DNA of 64,000 nucleotides from Pseudobutyrivibrio ruminis HUN009 (GCF_000703005.1 NZ_JNLH01000002.1:38539-102538), one strand, 5' to 3'; shown: positions 1 to 8,196, counted from the first letter of the stretch. Notes: generated by a model not told the origin, from the sequence alone. Translations and numbers: made by a program.

Positions 1-508
1 TTGGGGTGTCATCATGTCCATCATTGATGTATGGGACTATTCCAAGCGCAAGATTCCCGCCTGATGATGTGCCTAAAACTGAGATGTTCTCCGCATCATA
101 ATCCCTTAGCATCTCTTTATATGTCTCGTGGATCATGGCGTATGCTTTTGTCAGAGGATAATCGGTACAAAGTGGATAATATGGCACATACACATCTACG
201 CCTGTTTCCCTGGCAAAGCGCAGTGCTTTCTTGACAGCGTCAGGTCTTGGCGCCATTACCATTCCACCGCCAATGATAAAAAGATTTGCATGAACTGCCT
301 TAGCTTTGTGCTTCATTCTGATCACTGTGAAACCCATTACTTGGATCTTATCTATATCAAAATCAGAATCTTTCAGTTCAGGAATATAGTTTTTGGCATT
401 TGTTTTTTTCTTCTCAGCAACAATTTCTGCGGCAGATTTTCCCTCCCACATCTTTTTGAGTCCTGCAGCTTTTACTACCCGTTTAAGAATTTCGTATTTA
501 ACGCTCAT
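1..508 (-). CDS. alpha/beta hydrolase, HSL-like (partial, runs off left edge)
   Basis: This leftward gene starts with the ATG at 508-506 and continues past the window edge, so only its N-terminal 169 residues are visible. An oxyanion-type block reading IIGGGMVMAPRPD lies near residue 80 and the nucleophile elbow GTSSGG near residue 150. This GGG plus GxSxG arrangement is that of hormone-sensitive-lipase-type carboxylesterases, which hydrolyse small esters. The catalytic Asp and His would lie beyond the edge. No signal peptide is seen, so it is probably cytoplasmic. It is the last visible gene of a leftward operon that also contains a second, unrelated alpha/beta hydrolase at 1042-1818. The substrate cannot be told. 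Confidence 0.75.
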   Translation of the reverse strand, partial: MSVKYEILKRVVKAAGLKKMWEGKSAAEIVAEKKKTNAKNYIPELKDSDFDIDKIQVMGFTVIRMKHKAKAVHANLFIIGGGMVMAPRPDAVKKALRFARETGVDVYVPYYPLCTDYPLTKAYAMIHETYKEMLRDYDAENISVLGTSSGGNLALGIVPYINDGHDDTP

Positions 509-540
509 TACTTCGTTCCCCACATAAAAAATCTTATTTT

Positions 541-1038
541 TCAAAACAATGTACATATCCAGGCTGCAAGTGCTGATGCAGCCGGGAATATCACAAGAAG
601 CTTCAGCAGCTGGCTCTTGATGTTATATCCATACTTTCTGTTCTTAAAAACGCTTTCAACTTCCGGAAAATAGAACTGAAAAAACTGGAATTTCATGAGC
701 AGGAAGTAGTCAAAGCAGATCATGTCATAAAGCTTGTAAACAGTGAATATAAAGACAAATCTGAAAAAGAACTGTCCAAACGTGTAACCACTCCTGAAAC
801 CGTCCCAGATTGAGATAAAGCCTACCCCCAGTATCATCAGAAAACTAAATATCATTAAAGTCCATCCGATTGTCCTGGCGCCGTAGAACAATTCTTTTTC
901 CCTCGGCAAAATAGCCTCCTGCGCTTCTTTCGGTGCTGAAGAAAAGAACTTCTTATCCTGAATAAATGCTACGGCAGAAAACATCATCAGTGTTATCGCC
1001 ACGCAAAATATTATTGTCAAAAATATAGTTAGAATCAT
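541..1038 (-). CDS. small polytopic membrane protein, unknown function
   Basis: A 165-residue protein with about four hydrophobic segments: residues 1-25, 55-80, 85-110 and the C-terminal 20. The loop between the first two carries charged residues including a PREKE stretch. I do not recognise a family. It sits 3 bp after the alpha/beta hydrolase at 1042-1818 and 32 bp before the HSL-type hydrolase, so it is translated from the same leftward transcript. It may be a membrane partner for the surrounding enzymes, several of which act on hydrophobic substrates in their families, but nothing in the sequence proves that. Confidence 0.7.
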   Translation of the reverse strand: MILTIFLTIIFCVAITLMMFSAVAFIQDKKFFSSAPKEAQEAILPREKELFYGARTIGWTLMIFSFLMILGVGFISIWDGFRSGYTFGQFFFRFVFIFTVYKLYDMICFDYFLLMKFQFFQFYFPEVESVFKNRKYGYNIKSQLLKLLVIFPAASALAAWICTLF

Positions 1039-1041
1039 CTC

Positions 1042-1818
1042 TTATCCCCCCTGCCTTATGACCTTCTCAATCTCCCTCACAAACTTTTCCGGCTTAAATG
1101 GAGCCAGCCCTCCGTGGCCTGTGTCCTTGATCTTTCTAAATACTGTATGTGGAAAGATCTTTTTTATATATTCCACATCCCACTTTCTATCTTTTACCTC
1201 TTTTTCTGCGACCCAATATTCTATGTATTTACAGTCAGTACGGATATACTTCGGCATGGAATAATTGTTGCAGGATTCAAATGTCCTCCAGATTGTTTTA
1301 GCGCTAATCATCTTGAGGACCTTTGCTGCGTACTGCACATCTTCCTCTGACAGTTCATCAGTAGAAAAAGCTTTTTCCAACAGCTTTGCTCCACCAAGTT
1401 TTCCTGTGTATATCAACCAAAAATCCTTTATTGCTATCAATCTTGTAACGATCCAAGGAAGCTGATATGGAGTAATACCACCATCGATTACTGCACTCTG
1501 TATTATCACTTTGTTGCCTACAAGCATCCTGACTACAATGCTTCCACCCATGGAGCAGCCGTAAAGACACGTCACATTGCTCAGTCCGTTCAGGTTCAGC
1601 CATTCTTCCAATTCTGCTGAGATCTCTTCAACACTTGTGAAATCGCTCTTGTTGTCAGGGTCATACCCCGGAAGTGCAGGAATTATCAGATGGTATTTCT
1701 TTTCCAAAAGCGGAATCACATACTCGAAGTAATCCCACATAACCACGGACGGATGTAGCAACACTATGACCTTATCATTATCTTTTCCAAATTCATGTAT
1801 CGTCATTTTTCCTATCAT
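1042..1818 (-). CDS. alpha/beta hydrolase fold enzyme
   Basis: A 258-residue protein with the canonical fold signatures: HPSVVMWDYF near the N-terminus at the oxyanion position, nucleophile elbow GCSMGGS near residue 90, and the catalytic His in DTGHGGLAPF near residue 238. It resembles the general pimeloyl-ACP-methyl-ester-esterase or lactonase type in length and layout. The first ATG (1818) overlaps the upstream dehydrogenase gene by 26 bp; a second in-frame ATG (1806) is equally possible and begins MTIHEF. A 20-codon stump with the same C-terminal sequence lies at 5006-5065, so this hydrolase was probably once duplicated in the cluster. Substrate unknown. Confidence 0.8.
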   Translation of the reverse strand: MIGKMTIHEFGKDNDKVIVLLHPSVVMWDYFEYVIPLLEKKYHLIIPALPGYDPDNKSDFTSVEEISAELEEWLNLNGLSNVTCLYGCSMGGSIVVRMLVGNKVIIQSAVIDGGITPYQLPWIVTRLIAIKDFWLIYTGKLGGAKLLEKAFSTDELSEEDVQYAAKVLKMISAKTIWRTFESCNNYSMPKYIRTDCKYIEYWVAEKEVKDRKWDVEYIKKIFPHTVFRKIKDTGHGGLAPFKPEKFVREIEKVIRQGG

Positions 1819-2821
1819 TCCTACATTCCACGTACATTAAAGGTATTGTTGAAGGTAACTGATTTGAGTAAACTGCTGTGAATCCATTATTCCTAAGGAA
1901 TTTCAGATATCCGTTAGTATCCCTCTCAAGGTCTGTCCACTGCTTTGGAATATCGCCGTATTGCCCGATGTATGCCTTGAAATCCCTGTTGAGCGCACTC
2001 ATCTCATCGACTGCATTCATCGCATGGTCTGAAGTGCAGAGTTTTCCAAGCTTCGTTGCGAAAATGAATTGATAGAACGGAAGGTATTTCTTTTTGAACT
2101 TTGGATTCCTAAAGTCTTTGTCGGAATCAGGCATAATTTCATGCCCATTGTCTTCCAGTACTGTATAAGCCGCAACAGTTGCGTCCATGATCCTGTTGAC
2201 ATAGACTTTGTCGCGCCTAAGCTTTTTTATATCACCATTTGTATAATAACAGGCAAAAGCTATTGGTATTACTGATGCTGCATGGCATATGAGCCAGTCT
2301 GTCATATTTGATTCATAGACTACTTTGAAGTTTGTTCCGGAGAATACATTTCTTATAAAATTCTCCTGCGAGGAAGTCCCCTTAGTATTTCCAACTGTTA
2401 TCTTATTCAGTGACACTGATCTGATATAGTCTTTTTCCCTATGCCCTGCAGACATTGCAAATGCAAACAGCACAGTTTTTTCTGATAGTGCGGATGTAAG
2501 CTCGTCTGTCTTAAGATTGTTGCCGACAAATACAATGTTCCTGGAGGCATTATCTTTAAGAGGTTGAACAACACTATCTATCTGGGTATATCTGACCACC
2601 ACGAATATAACGTCGTATCTATCATCCGATCTCAACCCATTAATCACAGGTATCTTCACATTGGTCTTTCTGCCGAAATAATGATGAATACTAAGCCCAT
2701 TTCTTTTTATCTCTTCATACCATTTTCCACGTGCAAGAAGTGTGACATCTTTTCCCTGCCTGTACAAGTTGCTTGCAAGATTTCCACCCAACACTCCTGC
2801 TCCATAAACAAGTATTCTCAT
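1793..2821 (-). CDS. ketopantoate reductase (PanE/ApbA) family dehydrogenase
   Basis: A 342-residue protein opening with a Rossmann dinucleotide fingerprint, GAGVLGGNLA at residues 7-16, followed by the basic LLARG that in this family favours NADPH. The central section with VGNNLKTDE and the helical C-terminal half match the PanE/ApbA layout, though it is longer than typical PanE (about 300 residues). Many such paralogues are not pantothenate enzymes and reduce other 2-oxo acids or ketones. Here there is no panB/C/D neighbour; it lies between a membrane methyltransferase (1-bp gap) and an alpha/beta hydrolase (26-bp overlap), so a role in a small-molecule pathway of this operon is more likely than in pantothenate synthesis. 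Confidence 0.8.
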   Translation of the reverse strand: MRILVYGAGVLGGNLASNLYRQGKDVTLLARGKWYEEIKRNGLSIHHYFGRKTNVKIPVINGLRSDDRYDVIFVVVRYTQIDSVVQPLKDNASRNIVFVGNNLKTDELTSALSEKTVLFAFAMSAGHREKDYIRSVSLNKITVGNTKGTSSQENFIRNVFSGTNFKVVYESNMTDWLICHAASVIPIAFACYYTNGDIKKLRRDKVYVNRIMDATVAAYTVLEDNGHEIMPDSDKDFRNPKFKKKYLPFYQFIFATKLGKLCTSDHAMNAVDEMSALNRDFKAYIGQYGDIPKQWTDLERDTNGYLKFLRNNGFTAVYSNQLPSTIPLMYVECRNDRKNDDT

Positions 2822-2822
2822 A

Positions 2823-3722
2823 TCATTCCTCTCTTTTAAAGGTCACAAAGATGAGCCCTGCAAACAGAGCACATAATACTGCTCCTGTCAGCATCCATAG
2901 GGATAATCCATAATCAGTATTTGAAAGGATTCCATATATTGAAATAGGTATTCCAACTAGTCCGCCCAGCGACAATGCTCCAAAGCCCCTGTGCAGCCTT
3001 GCCGCTGTAAGGATGCGGTTAAGCCCTGCCGCCCTCTCACTAATAAGTTCCAACACGCCAATCATCATGAAAATTGCTACTATGACAGAAAGTACGGCAT
3101 ACATATTCGCCTCTTGCCTCAAACATTTCACTGTACAAACGATCCATATTATCCAGCCTGCATTCCCCGGCAAATCATATATCATCCACTTAGCAGTGGA
3201 TATCTCCGTTCTATATATCCCAATGCCAGGTTTCCACGGGATGCATCTGTTTACGTTTTTCTTATACTCAGCGTACTCCTCACCATATAAATCCAAAAGC
3301 CACTTCTCTTCCGTTTTTATAAGTGCAACTGTCATAATAATCCAGTCAACTATCGGAAAAAGTAGCAGCCATGCATTATGCCACATAAGGGTAATCCCAG
3401 ATAGCGCAAACCACCAGCCGCTGTACATCGGGTTCCGTACCCATGAATAAATGCCATTGGTCTGAAGCCTGTTCTCTGTTATAGAATCATCCATATCTGA
3501 CCGGACAGCTCCTATATACCATACACCGATTCCCATTATTATGAGTAATGTACCAACCACTCGGAAAATAAGTATCCATGAATCATACAGAATTCCTATC
3601 TTAAGCACATAGCCAAACAAGATAATTCCTATTACATTGACCATAGCAATTCCATAAACAATATATGGCCCGACTCCAAAGAGAGGGAGTTTCTGCCCTT
3701 CTTTCATGTAGTTCTTTAACAT
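2823..3722 (-). CDS. ICMT/PEMT-type membrane methyltransferase with extra C-terminal membrane domain
   Basis: A 299-residue polytopic protein. Residues about 90-150 contain RNPMYSGWW followed by EEKWLLDLYGEEYAEYKK and a C-terminal RCIPW, the signature of the isoprenylcysteine carboxyl methyltransferase and phospholipid methyltransferase superfamily, which moves a methyl group from S-adenosylmethionine to a lipid-like substrate inside the membrane. After that core, about 120 residues add a further four membrane segments not found in the minimal family. The start overlaps the stop of the upstream gene by 7 bp (ATGTTAA), implying coupled translation. The natural substrate is unknown; bacterial members often act on small or hydrophobic thiols. 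Confidence 0.8.
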   Translation of the reverse strand: MLKNYMKEGQKLPLFGVGPYIVYGIAMVNVIGIILFGYVLKIGILYDSWILIFRVVGTLLIIMGIGVWYIGAVRSDMDDSITENRLQTNGIYSWVRNPMYSGWWFALSGITLMWHNAWLLLFPIVDWIIMTVALIKTEEKWLLDLYGEEYAEYKKNVNRCIPWKPGIGIYRTEISTAKWMIYDLPGNAGWIIWIVCTVKCLRQEANMYAVLSVIVAIFMMIGVLELISERAAGLNRILTAARLHRGFGALSLGGLVGIPISIYGILSNTDYGLSLWMLTGAVLCALFAGLIFVTFKREE

Positions 3723-4321
3723 TTTCTGATCACCTCATCATGACATGCAGGCCCATCTGATAAATCCGAATGTCTGATAAACTCTACATGCCGTGTAAGT
3801 CCCGAATAGGCTCTTGTATCTGTATTACAGAATATTTTACAAAGCGGTCTTATCCCATAGGTTTCAAACATTTCGACATACATACACTTTGAAATTCTAT
3901 ATTCTACCTTGTCTCTGGTGACATTGAAATAATCATAGGTTATGCTGCCATCAGTCATTCGTTTTTCATGGTCGCCGATATTCCACTTTCTGGCAATATC
4001 AAAACTGTTCGGAAGTGCGTTGATTATTGCAATTATCACATTGAAAAATGTCCTTCTTGCCTCAAAACCAGCGTTTATATAATCCATGATATCTGTGTCA
4101 GAAAAGCCAAATTGCTTTAGTTCCAGACACATTGCAATTACCGCATATACATGAAGCGTACTTGTTGATGGATAAACATTGTGTTTCCTAAAATCATCAG
4201 AGGCATACATCTTAGAAAGTCGGACAGCGTATGCTTCAACTCTGTCATCGACATTATTAAGTCCAGTTTTTTCAATGGCCTTTCGATATATCTTTTTATA
4301 GGCTTTTATCTTTCTGTCCAT
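3716..4321 (-). CDS. ATC-hydrolase family protein (copy 1, divergent)
   Basis: A 201-residue protein of the L-2-amino-thiazoline-4-carboxylic acid hydrolase family, recognised by its resemblance to the next gene and by the C-terminal half with CKIFCNTDTRAYSGL and DGPACHD. The founding enzyme opens a thiazoline ring to release cysteine; most family members have unknown substrates. The Cys and His near the C-terminus are retained, but the segment between them differs from copy 2, so the two proteins probably do different jobs or form a heteromer. The gene is 16 bp after copy 2 and overlaps the methyltransferase gene by 7 bp. Confidence 0.65.
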   Translation of the reverse strand: MDRKIKAYKKIYRKAIEKTGLNNVDDRVEAYAVRLSKMYASDDFRKHNVYPSTSTLHVYAVIAMCLELKQFGFSDTDIMDYINAGFEARRTFFNVIIAIINALPNSFDIARKWNIGDHEKRMTDGSITYDYFNVTRDKVEYRISKCMYVEMFETYGIRPLCKIFCNTDTRAYSGLTRHVEFIRHSDLSDGPACHDEVIRKC

Positions 4322-4337
4322 CCCTTATCCTCCAACT

Positions 4338-4979
4338 TTACTGAGGATTCGCTATCTTATCCGGCACAATCCAGTAGTCGCAGATAGAACCGCCTGTGGC
4401 CAAGGTATAATCTCTGTGTAACACCCCATGTTTTGCCTCTGTCGTATAGTGGTCTATCTCACAACAGACAGGAAGTATTTCCAAGAATCCGTTCTTTCTA
4501 GCAAAATCATTTAATGGGCAACGCGTGAAATGATAATAGATTCCATCCTTGTGCTTGTTTTCAAAATTGAAATCCCAGGTCTTGTCTTTATATTCTGGAT
4601 GTTCATCAGCCCATTCCTGCATCTTATGCATCCTTTCATCACCCTTTTTTAGAGTTATTGGATCATTTAAATCTATTGAACTCAAGAACTTACTAACTGG
4701 AGGGGTCGTCATGAAATCTTTAATTACTTTTCTATATCCCTCATAATCTATAGCCCCATCAGCAGCTTTCCATATGGCAAGAAAAACAAAGCACATATAA
4801 ATGTTTCCTGCCATTGGATTGTCGTAGCCTATATCCTCACATTTTTCAAGCATATCTTTATAGATAGGCTTAGCACCCTTTAGAGCTTTTCTGGTTACTT
4901 CTTTACCAAATTGATTATTGAGATGCTTGCGTAACAATAGCGAAAAAATCATATAGTACTTTCCCGTGTACTTCATCAT
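4338..4979 (-). CDS. ATC-hydrolase family protein (copy 2)
   Basis: A 213-residue protein matching the L-2-amino-thiazoline-4-carboxylate hydrolase family over its C-terminal half: TRCPLNDFARKNG, then EILPVCCEIDHYTT and a final TGGSICDYWIVP, with conserved Cys, Asp and His. It is the first intact gene of the leftward operon. A GAGG-type ribosome site precedes the ATG at 4979. The tandem pair with 3716-4321 looks like an old duplication. Homologues in gut Firmicutes are usually annotated only by family name; here the companions (membrane methyltransferase, ketoreductase-like enzyme, hydrolases) suggest modification of a sulfur- or nitrogen-containing small molecule. That pathway assignment is inference. 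Confidence 0.75.
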   Translation of the reverse strand: MMKYTGKYYMIFSLLLRKHLNNQFGKEVTRKALKGAKPIYKDMLEKCEDIGYDNPMAGNIYMCFVFLAIWKAADGAIDYEGYRKVIKDFMTTPPVSKFLSSIDLNDPITLKKGDERMHKMQEWADEHPEYKDKTWDFNFENKHKDGIYYHFTRCPLNDFARKNGFLEILPVCCEIDHYTTEAKHGVLHRDYTLATGGSICDYWIVPDKIANPQ

Positions 4980-5005
4980 ATCCTCGTCCCTCCCCTTACA
5001 ACAAA

Positions 5006-5065
5006 TTAACCTATTGCTTCAATAAATCTCTCTGGCTGAAATGGAGCCAAACTGGCATGACCGTC
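5006..5065 (-). pseudogene. C-terminal stump of a second alpha/beta hydrolase
   Basis: On the minus strand these 60 bases read DGHASLAPFQPERFIEAIG followed by TAA. That is clearly related to the end of the intact hydrolase at 1042-1818 (TGHGGLAPFKPEKFVREIE). Nothing upstream in this frame continues the hydrolase, so only the last 19 codons survive, including the catalytic-His region. It is what remains of a paralogue that once headed the operon. Confidence 0.75.
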
Positions 5066-5172
5066 TATCTAAGAGCTGCAAAATATTCCTGCCTTTCCTA
5101 AATAGAATAATATCACAACGGGTTAGATATTACTAACTGCATTTTGAATAACTTAAAATCTTTTGATATCCT

Positions 5173-5223
5173 GGGGAAAGGGGGTTCGGGGGAAGGGCAA
5201 GGCTCGGACATCCCCCGAGCGCA
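5173..5223. other. G-rich tract with quadruplex pattern and competing hairpin
   Basis: Four G-runs of 4, 5, 5 and 3 bases separated by 2-3 bases occupy 5173-5197 on the plus strand, which fits the pattern for a G-quadruplex. The third run with its flanks (TCGGGGG, 5186-5192) can instead pair with CCCCCGA starting near 5213. A GC-rich block like this is exceptional in such AT-rich DNA. It lies between the DUF5688 gene and the ATC-hydrolase operon, both leftward. Confidence 0.6.
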
Positions 5224-5298
5224 CAACCTCCAACTCACCAAAACACAAAAAGACCAGCCGAAGCCAGTCTAATTGCTTTATCTATTTTAAAGGAAGGG

Positions 5299-5412
5299 TT
5301 ACTGAGCAGATTAATGAATTCTGCTCAGTAATTCTGTTCCTCAGAACAGCATTTTTATTTCATAAAAATACTGCCATTTACGATTCTCGAAAAACTGATG
5401 TTTTTCAAGAAT
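5299..5412 (-). terminator. run of four hairpins downstream of the DUF5688 gene
   Basis: Four inverted repeats lie in tandem: 12-bp perfect arms at 5299-5310 and 5320-5331 (TTACTGAGCAGA); CTGTTC/GAACAG around 5334-5349; an AT-only stem around 5350-5370; and 13-bp arms with one mismatch (GATTCTCGAAAAA) ending just before the DUF5688 stop at 5413. The last is well placed to end leftward transcription, though the T-tract is weak. So many stems in a row may also slow RNA decay. Confidence 0.55.
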
Positions 5413-6246
5413 CTATGCAACTTTGGAAAGTCCTGTGGCATCATACTTGTAAACCGAATCAGTAAGCTTATCGCAAGGTGCAACCTCTGTAGCATTTACA
5501 GTCTTAACAAGCTCTAAAAGCTCAATAGCCGATGGGCCAAATTCGTCCTTCAATACGAGAATTTCATGTACGCTCGATGGAAGAATAAAGAAATCACCCT
5601 CAAGCTTTTCTCTAAGCTTCCCTAAGAATTCAGAGCATAAAACTCCTGCACCATGAATCATATTTTCAGATGTAACCACATAAATTTCAGGTAATCCAAA
5701 ATCTAAAGGTGCTTCCTCTCCCATCATCATAGCTAAAGCTTCCTCTAGTGTCTTTGTATCAAAATCCATATCGTGACTTACTACATTGAATAAATCTTCC
5801 TCTGTAAGGCCAACCTTTGTAAGCACTCCATCCCTAATAAGGAAAGAACCTTGGCCACCATCAATCTCACCAACTTCGACTCTGTATACAATAGCCATAT
5901 CTAAATAATCTCTGTAAACAACACCTGGCTCTAAAATCACATTCCCTGCAGAAACCATCTGAGCCTTAACATGACCTAAAATATAGTCTTTATCTAAGAT
6001 GTTCTCCATATTTATAGAAGGAACCTCTCTTGAAATAACCTCTAAAGCATACTTCATAACCTCTTCAAAGCTTGATAGCTCTCCTACATAAATAGTAGGA
6101 CAAACCATCCTCTCTTCATCTATCTTCTTAATAACAAGACCTGTCTTAACCTCATTGTTCTTGTTAACTTTAGTCTTTTCCACAAAATACCCCTTATCCT
6201 TAAGCTCTCCATTAACCTTCTCAATTAATCCCTTTGTAACTCTCAT
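5413..6246 (-). CDS. DUF5688 family protein
   Basis: A 277-residue soluble protein of the DUF5688 family, which is abundant in Lachnospiraceae and has no assigned function. Family landmarks visible here are the N-terminal coiled segment (residues 1-45), a central block near YRDYLDMAIVYRV, and the C-terminal FFILPSSVHEILVL followed by an acidic, helix-rich tail. A strong AAAGGAG site lies 7 bases before the ATG at 6246. It stands alone between hairpin regions on both sides. Family copies are often numerous and patchily distributed, hinting at accessory or mobile-element roles, but I can give no activity. Confidence 0.8.
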   Translation of the reverse strand: MRVTKGLIEKVNGELKDKGYFVEKTKVNKNNEVKTGLVIKKIDEERMVCPTIYVGELSSFEEVMKYALEVISREVPSINMENILDKDYILGHVKAQMVSAGNVILEPGVVYRDYLDMAIVYRVEVGEIDGGQGSFLIRDGVLTKVGLTEEDLFNVVSHDMDFDTKTLEEALAMMMGEEAPLDFGLPEIYVVTSENMIHGAGVLCSEFLGKLREKLEGDFFILPSSVHEILVLKDEFGPSAIELLELVKTVNATEVAPCDKLTDSVYKYDATGLSKVA

Positions 6247-6955
6247 TTCTAAAATCTCCTTTAAAATAAATATCTTTCCTTGGACAAACCAAACTCCTTA
6301 AGGTATTGGCATAAAAGCCAAACACATAAAGAAAAACAATGAACAAAATGAAATCCATAAATGGTCACTAAACTTCATAATCACACCTACCTTCCTATCA
6401 AATTCAAAACCTAAATCAGCCCCAACCTAAAGCCTTGAAACCAACTTCAAATCTTTGAAAATCCTATTTTTCTTCCGGCACCGAAGCCGGGAATTTGGAG
6501 CCCTATTTAGATTTAGCTTTTAGTTTTCCTATAAATCCTTTCTTTCAATATTTTTTCTTCCGTATACCTCGCGGTTTATTCGTTTGCCCGGAGACAAAAA
6601 AGGACATAGACCGGCTGCTATCAAGGGTTCGAAGAACTTGTCTTGCCCTTGATAGTAGCCGGTCTATGTCCTAACTTTTTGTTGGAGTGGCAAATGAAGA
6701 AACCGCAGGGGAAGGGAAAATGTAGAAAGGTTTATGAAAACTGAAAGATAAATCCCCCATCGGCGTAGCCGATTATAATCCTTCCTTGTAGCGAAGCGAT
6801 TGGTCTGTGGAGATGGGCAGACCTGGGTCTGGAAGACCCTGCTAGGAATGGTACAAGTATCCATTTTCCGTTTCATATACTCTAGCCCCAAAATCACTAA
6901 TACCCCAATTTCTTTTCAAGATATGCCTTATTAACGTTATAGAATTTTAATATTC
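6247..6955. other. intergenic region rich in RNA-like hairpins
   Basis: No convincing gene lies in these 709 bases. The centre is the large foldback listed separately. Left of it are CCGGC-accgaa-GCCGG (about 6475-6490) and AT-rich DNA; right of it are AATCGGC-gta-GCCGATT (about 6757-6775), GGTCTG-N10-CAGACC (6802-6823) and GGGTCT-gga-AGACCC (6825-6839). The density of stems on one strand suggests a structured transcript, but I cannot assign it to a known RNA family. Confidence 0.5.
6510..6754. repeat. long foldback: 245-nt imperfect inverted repeat
   Basis: A 26-bp core stem with one mismatch (6602-6627 pairing 6646-6671, starting GGACATAGACCGGCT) surrounds an 18-nt loop. The homology continues outward in register: TTTGCC/GGCAAA, GCGGTTT/AAACCGC, CCTTTC/GAAAGG, AGTTTTC/GAAAACT and GATTTA/TAAATC, giving arms of roughly 110-118 nt. 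It could be a foldback miniature transposable element or a folded RNA. No flanking target duplication or transposase is visible. It separates two divergent genes. Confidence 0.7.
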
Positions 6956-6984
6956 TTGACACCGTACGGTATTTATAATATTAT
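6956..6984 (+). promoter_or_regulatory. promoter of the lipoprotein gene with CGTACG palindrome in the spacer
   Basis: TTGACA at 6956-6961, a 17-bp spacer and TATTAT at 6979-6984 make a good housekeeping promoter 30 bases before the lipoprotein ATG. The perfect palindrome ACCGTACGGT (6961-6970) overlaps the end of the -35 and the spacer, where a bound repressor would block RNA polymerase. The same palindrome type recurs at six other intergenic places in the window. Confidence 0.7.
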
Positions 6985-7013
6985 CTTACAGTTGCAATTT
7001 AGAAAGGTAATAT

Positions 7014-7592
7014 ATGAAAAAGCAATTAACTTTGGTATTAGCACTTAGCACTATGCTTAGTGTAGCTCTCACAGGCTGTGGTTCATCAAAGAATGATAAT
7101 GGAACCTCAGCTGCTAGCACAAACAATAGTACAGAAGAAACATCATCTTCTTCTGTAGATACAAGTAGCTTTACAGACTTTACTGTAGAAGGTGCTGAAC
7201 ATAAGGTAACCTTCAAGTATGATAATGAGGCATATGAATTAGAAGAAGCTACTTTAGAAATGCTTGATTCAGTAAATAAATGCTATGTTGCAGATAAGCT
7301 TGGCTCTGTAACAGTATCAATGTCACATTATAATGGTCAGGATATGACAGCAGAAGATGCTGAAAAGAGAATGACAAGTAATGAAAACATGATGAATTCA
7401 ATTCATGATTATACTTGTGAAGCATATTCTAACAGCGGATTTGATGGATATGTGGAGACCTATTATAACAATACAACCAATTCAGCTAATCGCTATTATG
7501 TATTAACAGATGGAGACTTCTATATGTACGTAGAAGTAAGCTACCTACTCTCTGACCCATTTGATTTAGAATTTTCCGTAGAAACAATGTAA
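7014..7592 (+). CDS. secreted lipoprotein, unknown function
   Basis: A 192-residue protein with a typical lipoprotein signal: positively charged MKKQ, hydrophobic core, then lipobox LTGC with Cys22 as the lipidated residue. A Ser/Thr/Asn-rich linker of about 25 residues follows, then a compact domain of about 140 residues with no family I recognise. It is expected on the outer face of the membrane. The promoter carries a CGTACG palindrome and a rho-independent terminator follows directly, so it is a single-gene unit under its own control. Sharing that operator with the sigma-factor and primase regions suggests regulation together with transfer functions. Confidence 0.75.
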   Translation: MKKQLTLVLALSTMLSVALTGCGSSKNDNGTSAASTNNSTEETSSSSVDTSSFTDFTVEGAEHKVTFKYDNEAYELEEATLEMLDSVNKCYVADKLGSVTVSMSHYNGQDMTAEDAEKRMTSNENMMNSIHDYTCEAYSNSGFDGYVETYYNNTTNSANRYYVLTDGDFYMYVEVSYLLSDPFDLEFSVETM

Positions 7593-7613
7593 CATCCCCC
7601 CATTGCAACACCG

Positions 7614-7638
7614 CCCCTGATAAAACAGGGGTTTTTTT
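7614..7638 (+). terminator. rho-independent terminator of the lipoprotein gene
   Basis: CCCCTG-ataaaa-CAGGGG followed by seven T residues, 22 bases after the lipoprotein stop codon. Confidence 0.9.
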
Positions 7639-7774
7639 AGTATCCTAAAAAAATACCAAAAAATACATTAAAAATCAGGGATTATTTTTTATTCCAGCCA
7701 TTATTTAAAAAAACAGGTTTACAAAATAAAGATTTATTTCTTTTTACCTGTTAGAGAAAAAGGAGGAAATAAAA

Positions 7775-8116
7775 ATGACCCTAAAATACTTATCAAACAA
7801 CAAACTTCAGAAAATTACCAACACACTTTCAAAGGAGGCCTTTGACAACCCATATCCCTACCCAATCATCTTCGTAGACCCAAAAGAGGTTAATACAGCT
7901 CGCTTCTATCCTTGTGTAGATATCCCAGGAGGGCATGAAGACGAATGCTTCATCGAAGTGTCAAAGAAACTTCGAAAAGCATCTCCTCAGACCTTCATAC
8001 GTTGCCTACTATCTTGCCTGAAAGAGTACAACGACTGGTGGTATGGCTATGAAGTTCGTTGTGCCCTCACTCAAGAAGATATAAATAATCTAATAAAGAC
8101 CTTAGATGAACCCTAA
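7775..8116 (+). CDS. hypothetical protein, 113 aa
   Basis: A 113-residue soluble protein preceded by a strong AAGGAGG site at good spacing. Visible features are an aromatic PYPYPIIFVDP stretch near residue 27, a Cys- and Trp-containing centre (CLLSCLKEYNDWWYGYE) and a helical C-terminus. I do not recognise the family. It lies 80 bp before the DUF2325 gene on the same strand with no terminator between, so the two may be co-transcribed. Confidence 0.6.
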   Translation: MTLKYLSNNKLQKITNTLSKEAFDNPYPYPIIFVDPKEVNTARFYPCVDIPGGHEDECFIEVSKKLRKASPQTFIRCLLSCLKEYNDWWYGYEVRCALTQEDINNLIKTLDEP

Positions 8117-8196
8117 TCAAATATAAATGTAGATAAAAGCTATTTTCTCTTATGGTAGAATAACTATATATCTTATATGCATAAGGAGAACCCTCT

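Noticed and set aside
128..673. Plus-strand open frame of 181 codons at the left end
   Set aside because: Antisense to the HSL-type hydrolase, whose catalytic motifs are clear on the other strand.
5163..5465. Plus-strand open frame of 100 codons
   Set aside because: It covers the G-rich tract and the hairpin series and overlaps the end of the DUF5688 gene; composition is unlike coding sequence.
6602..6671. The 26-bp stem as an ordinary terminator
   Set aside because: It is followed by AACTTTTTG, but its length, the long outer arms and the position between divergent gene starts do not fit a simple terminator.
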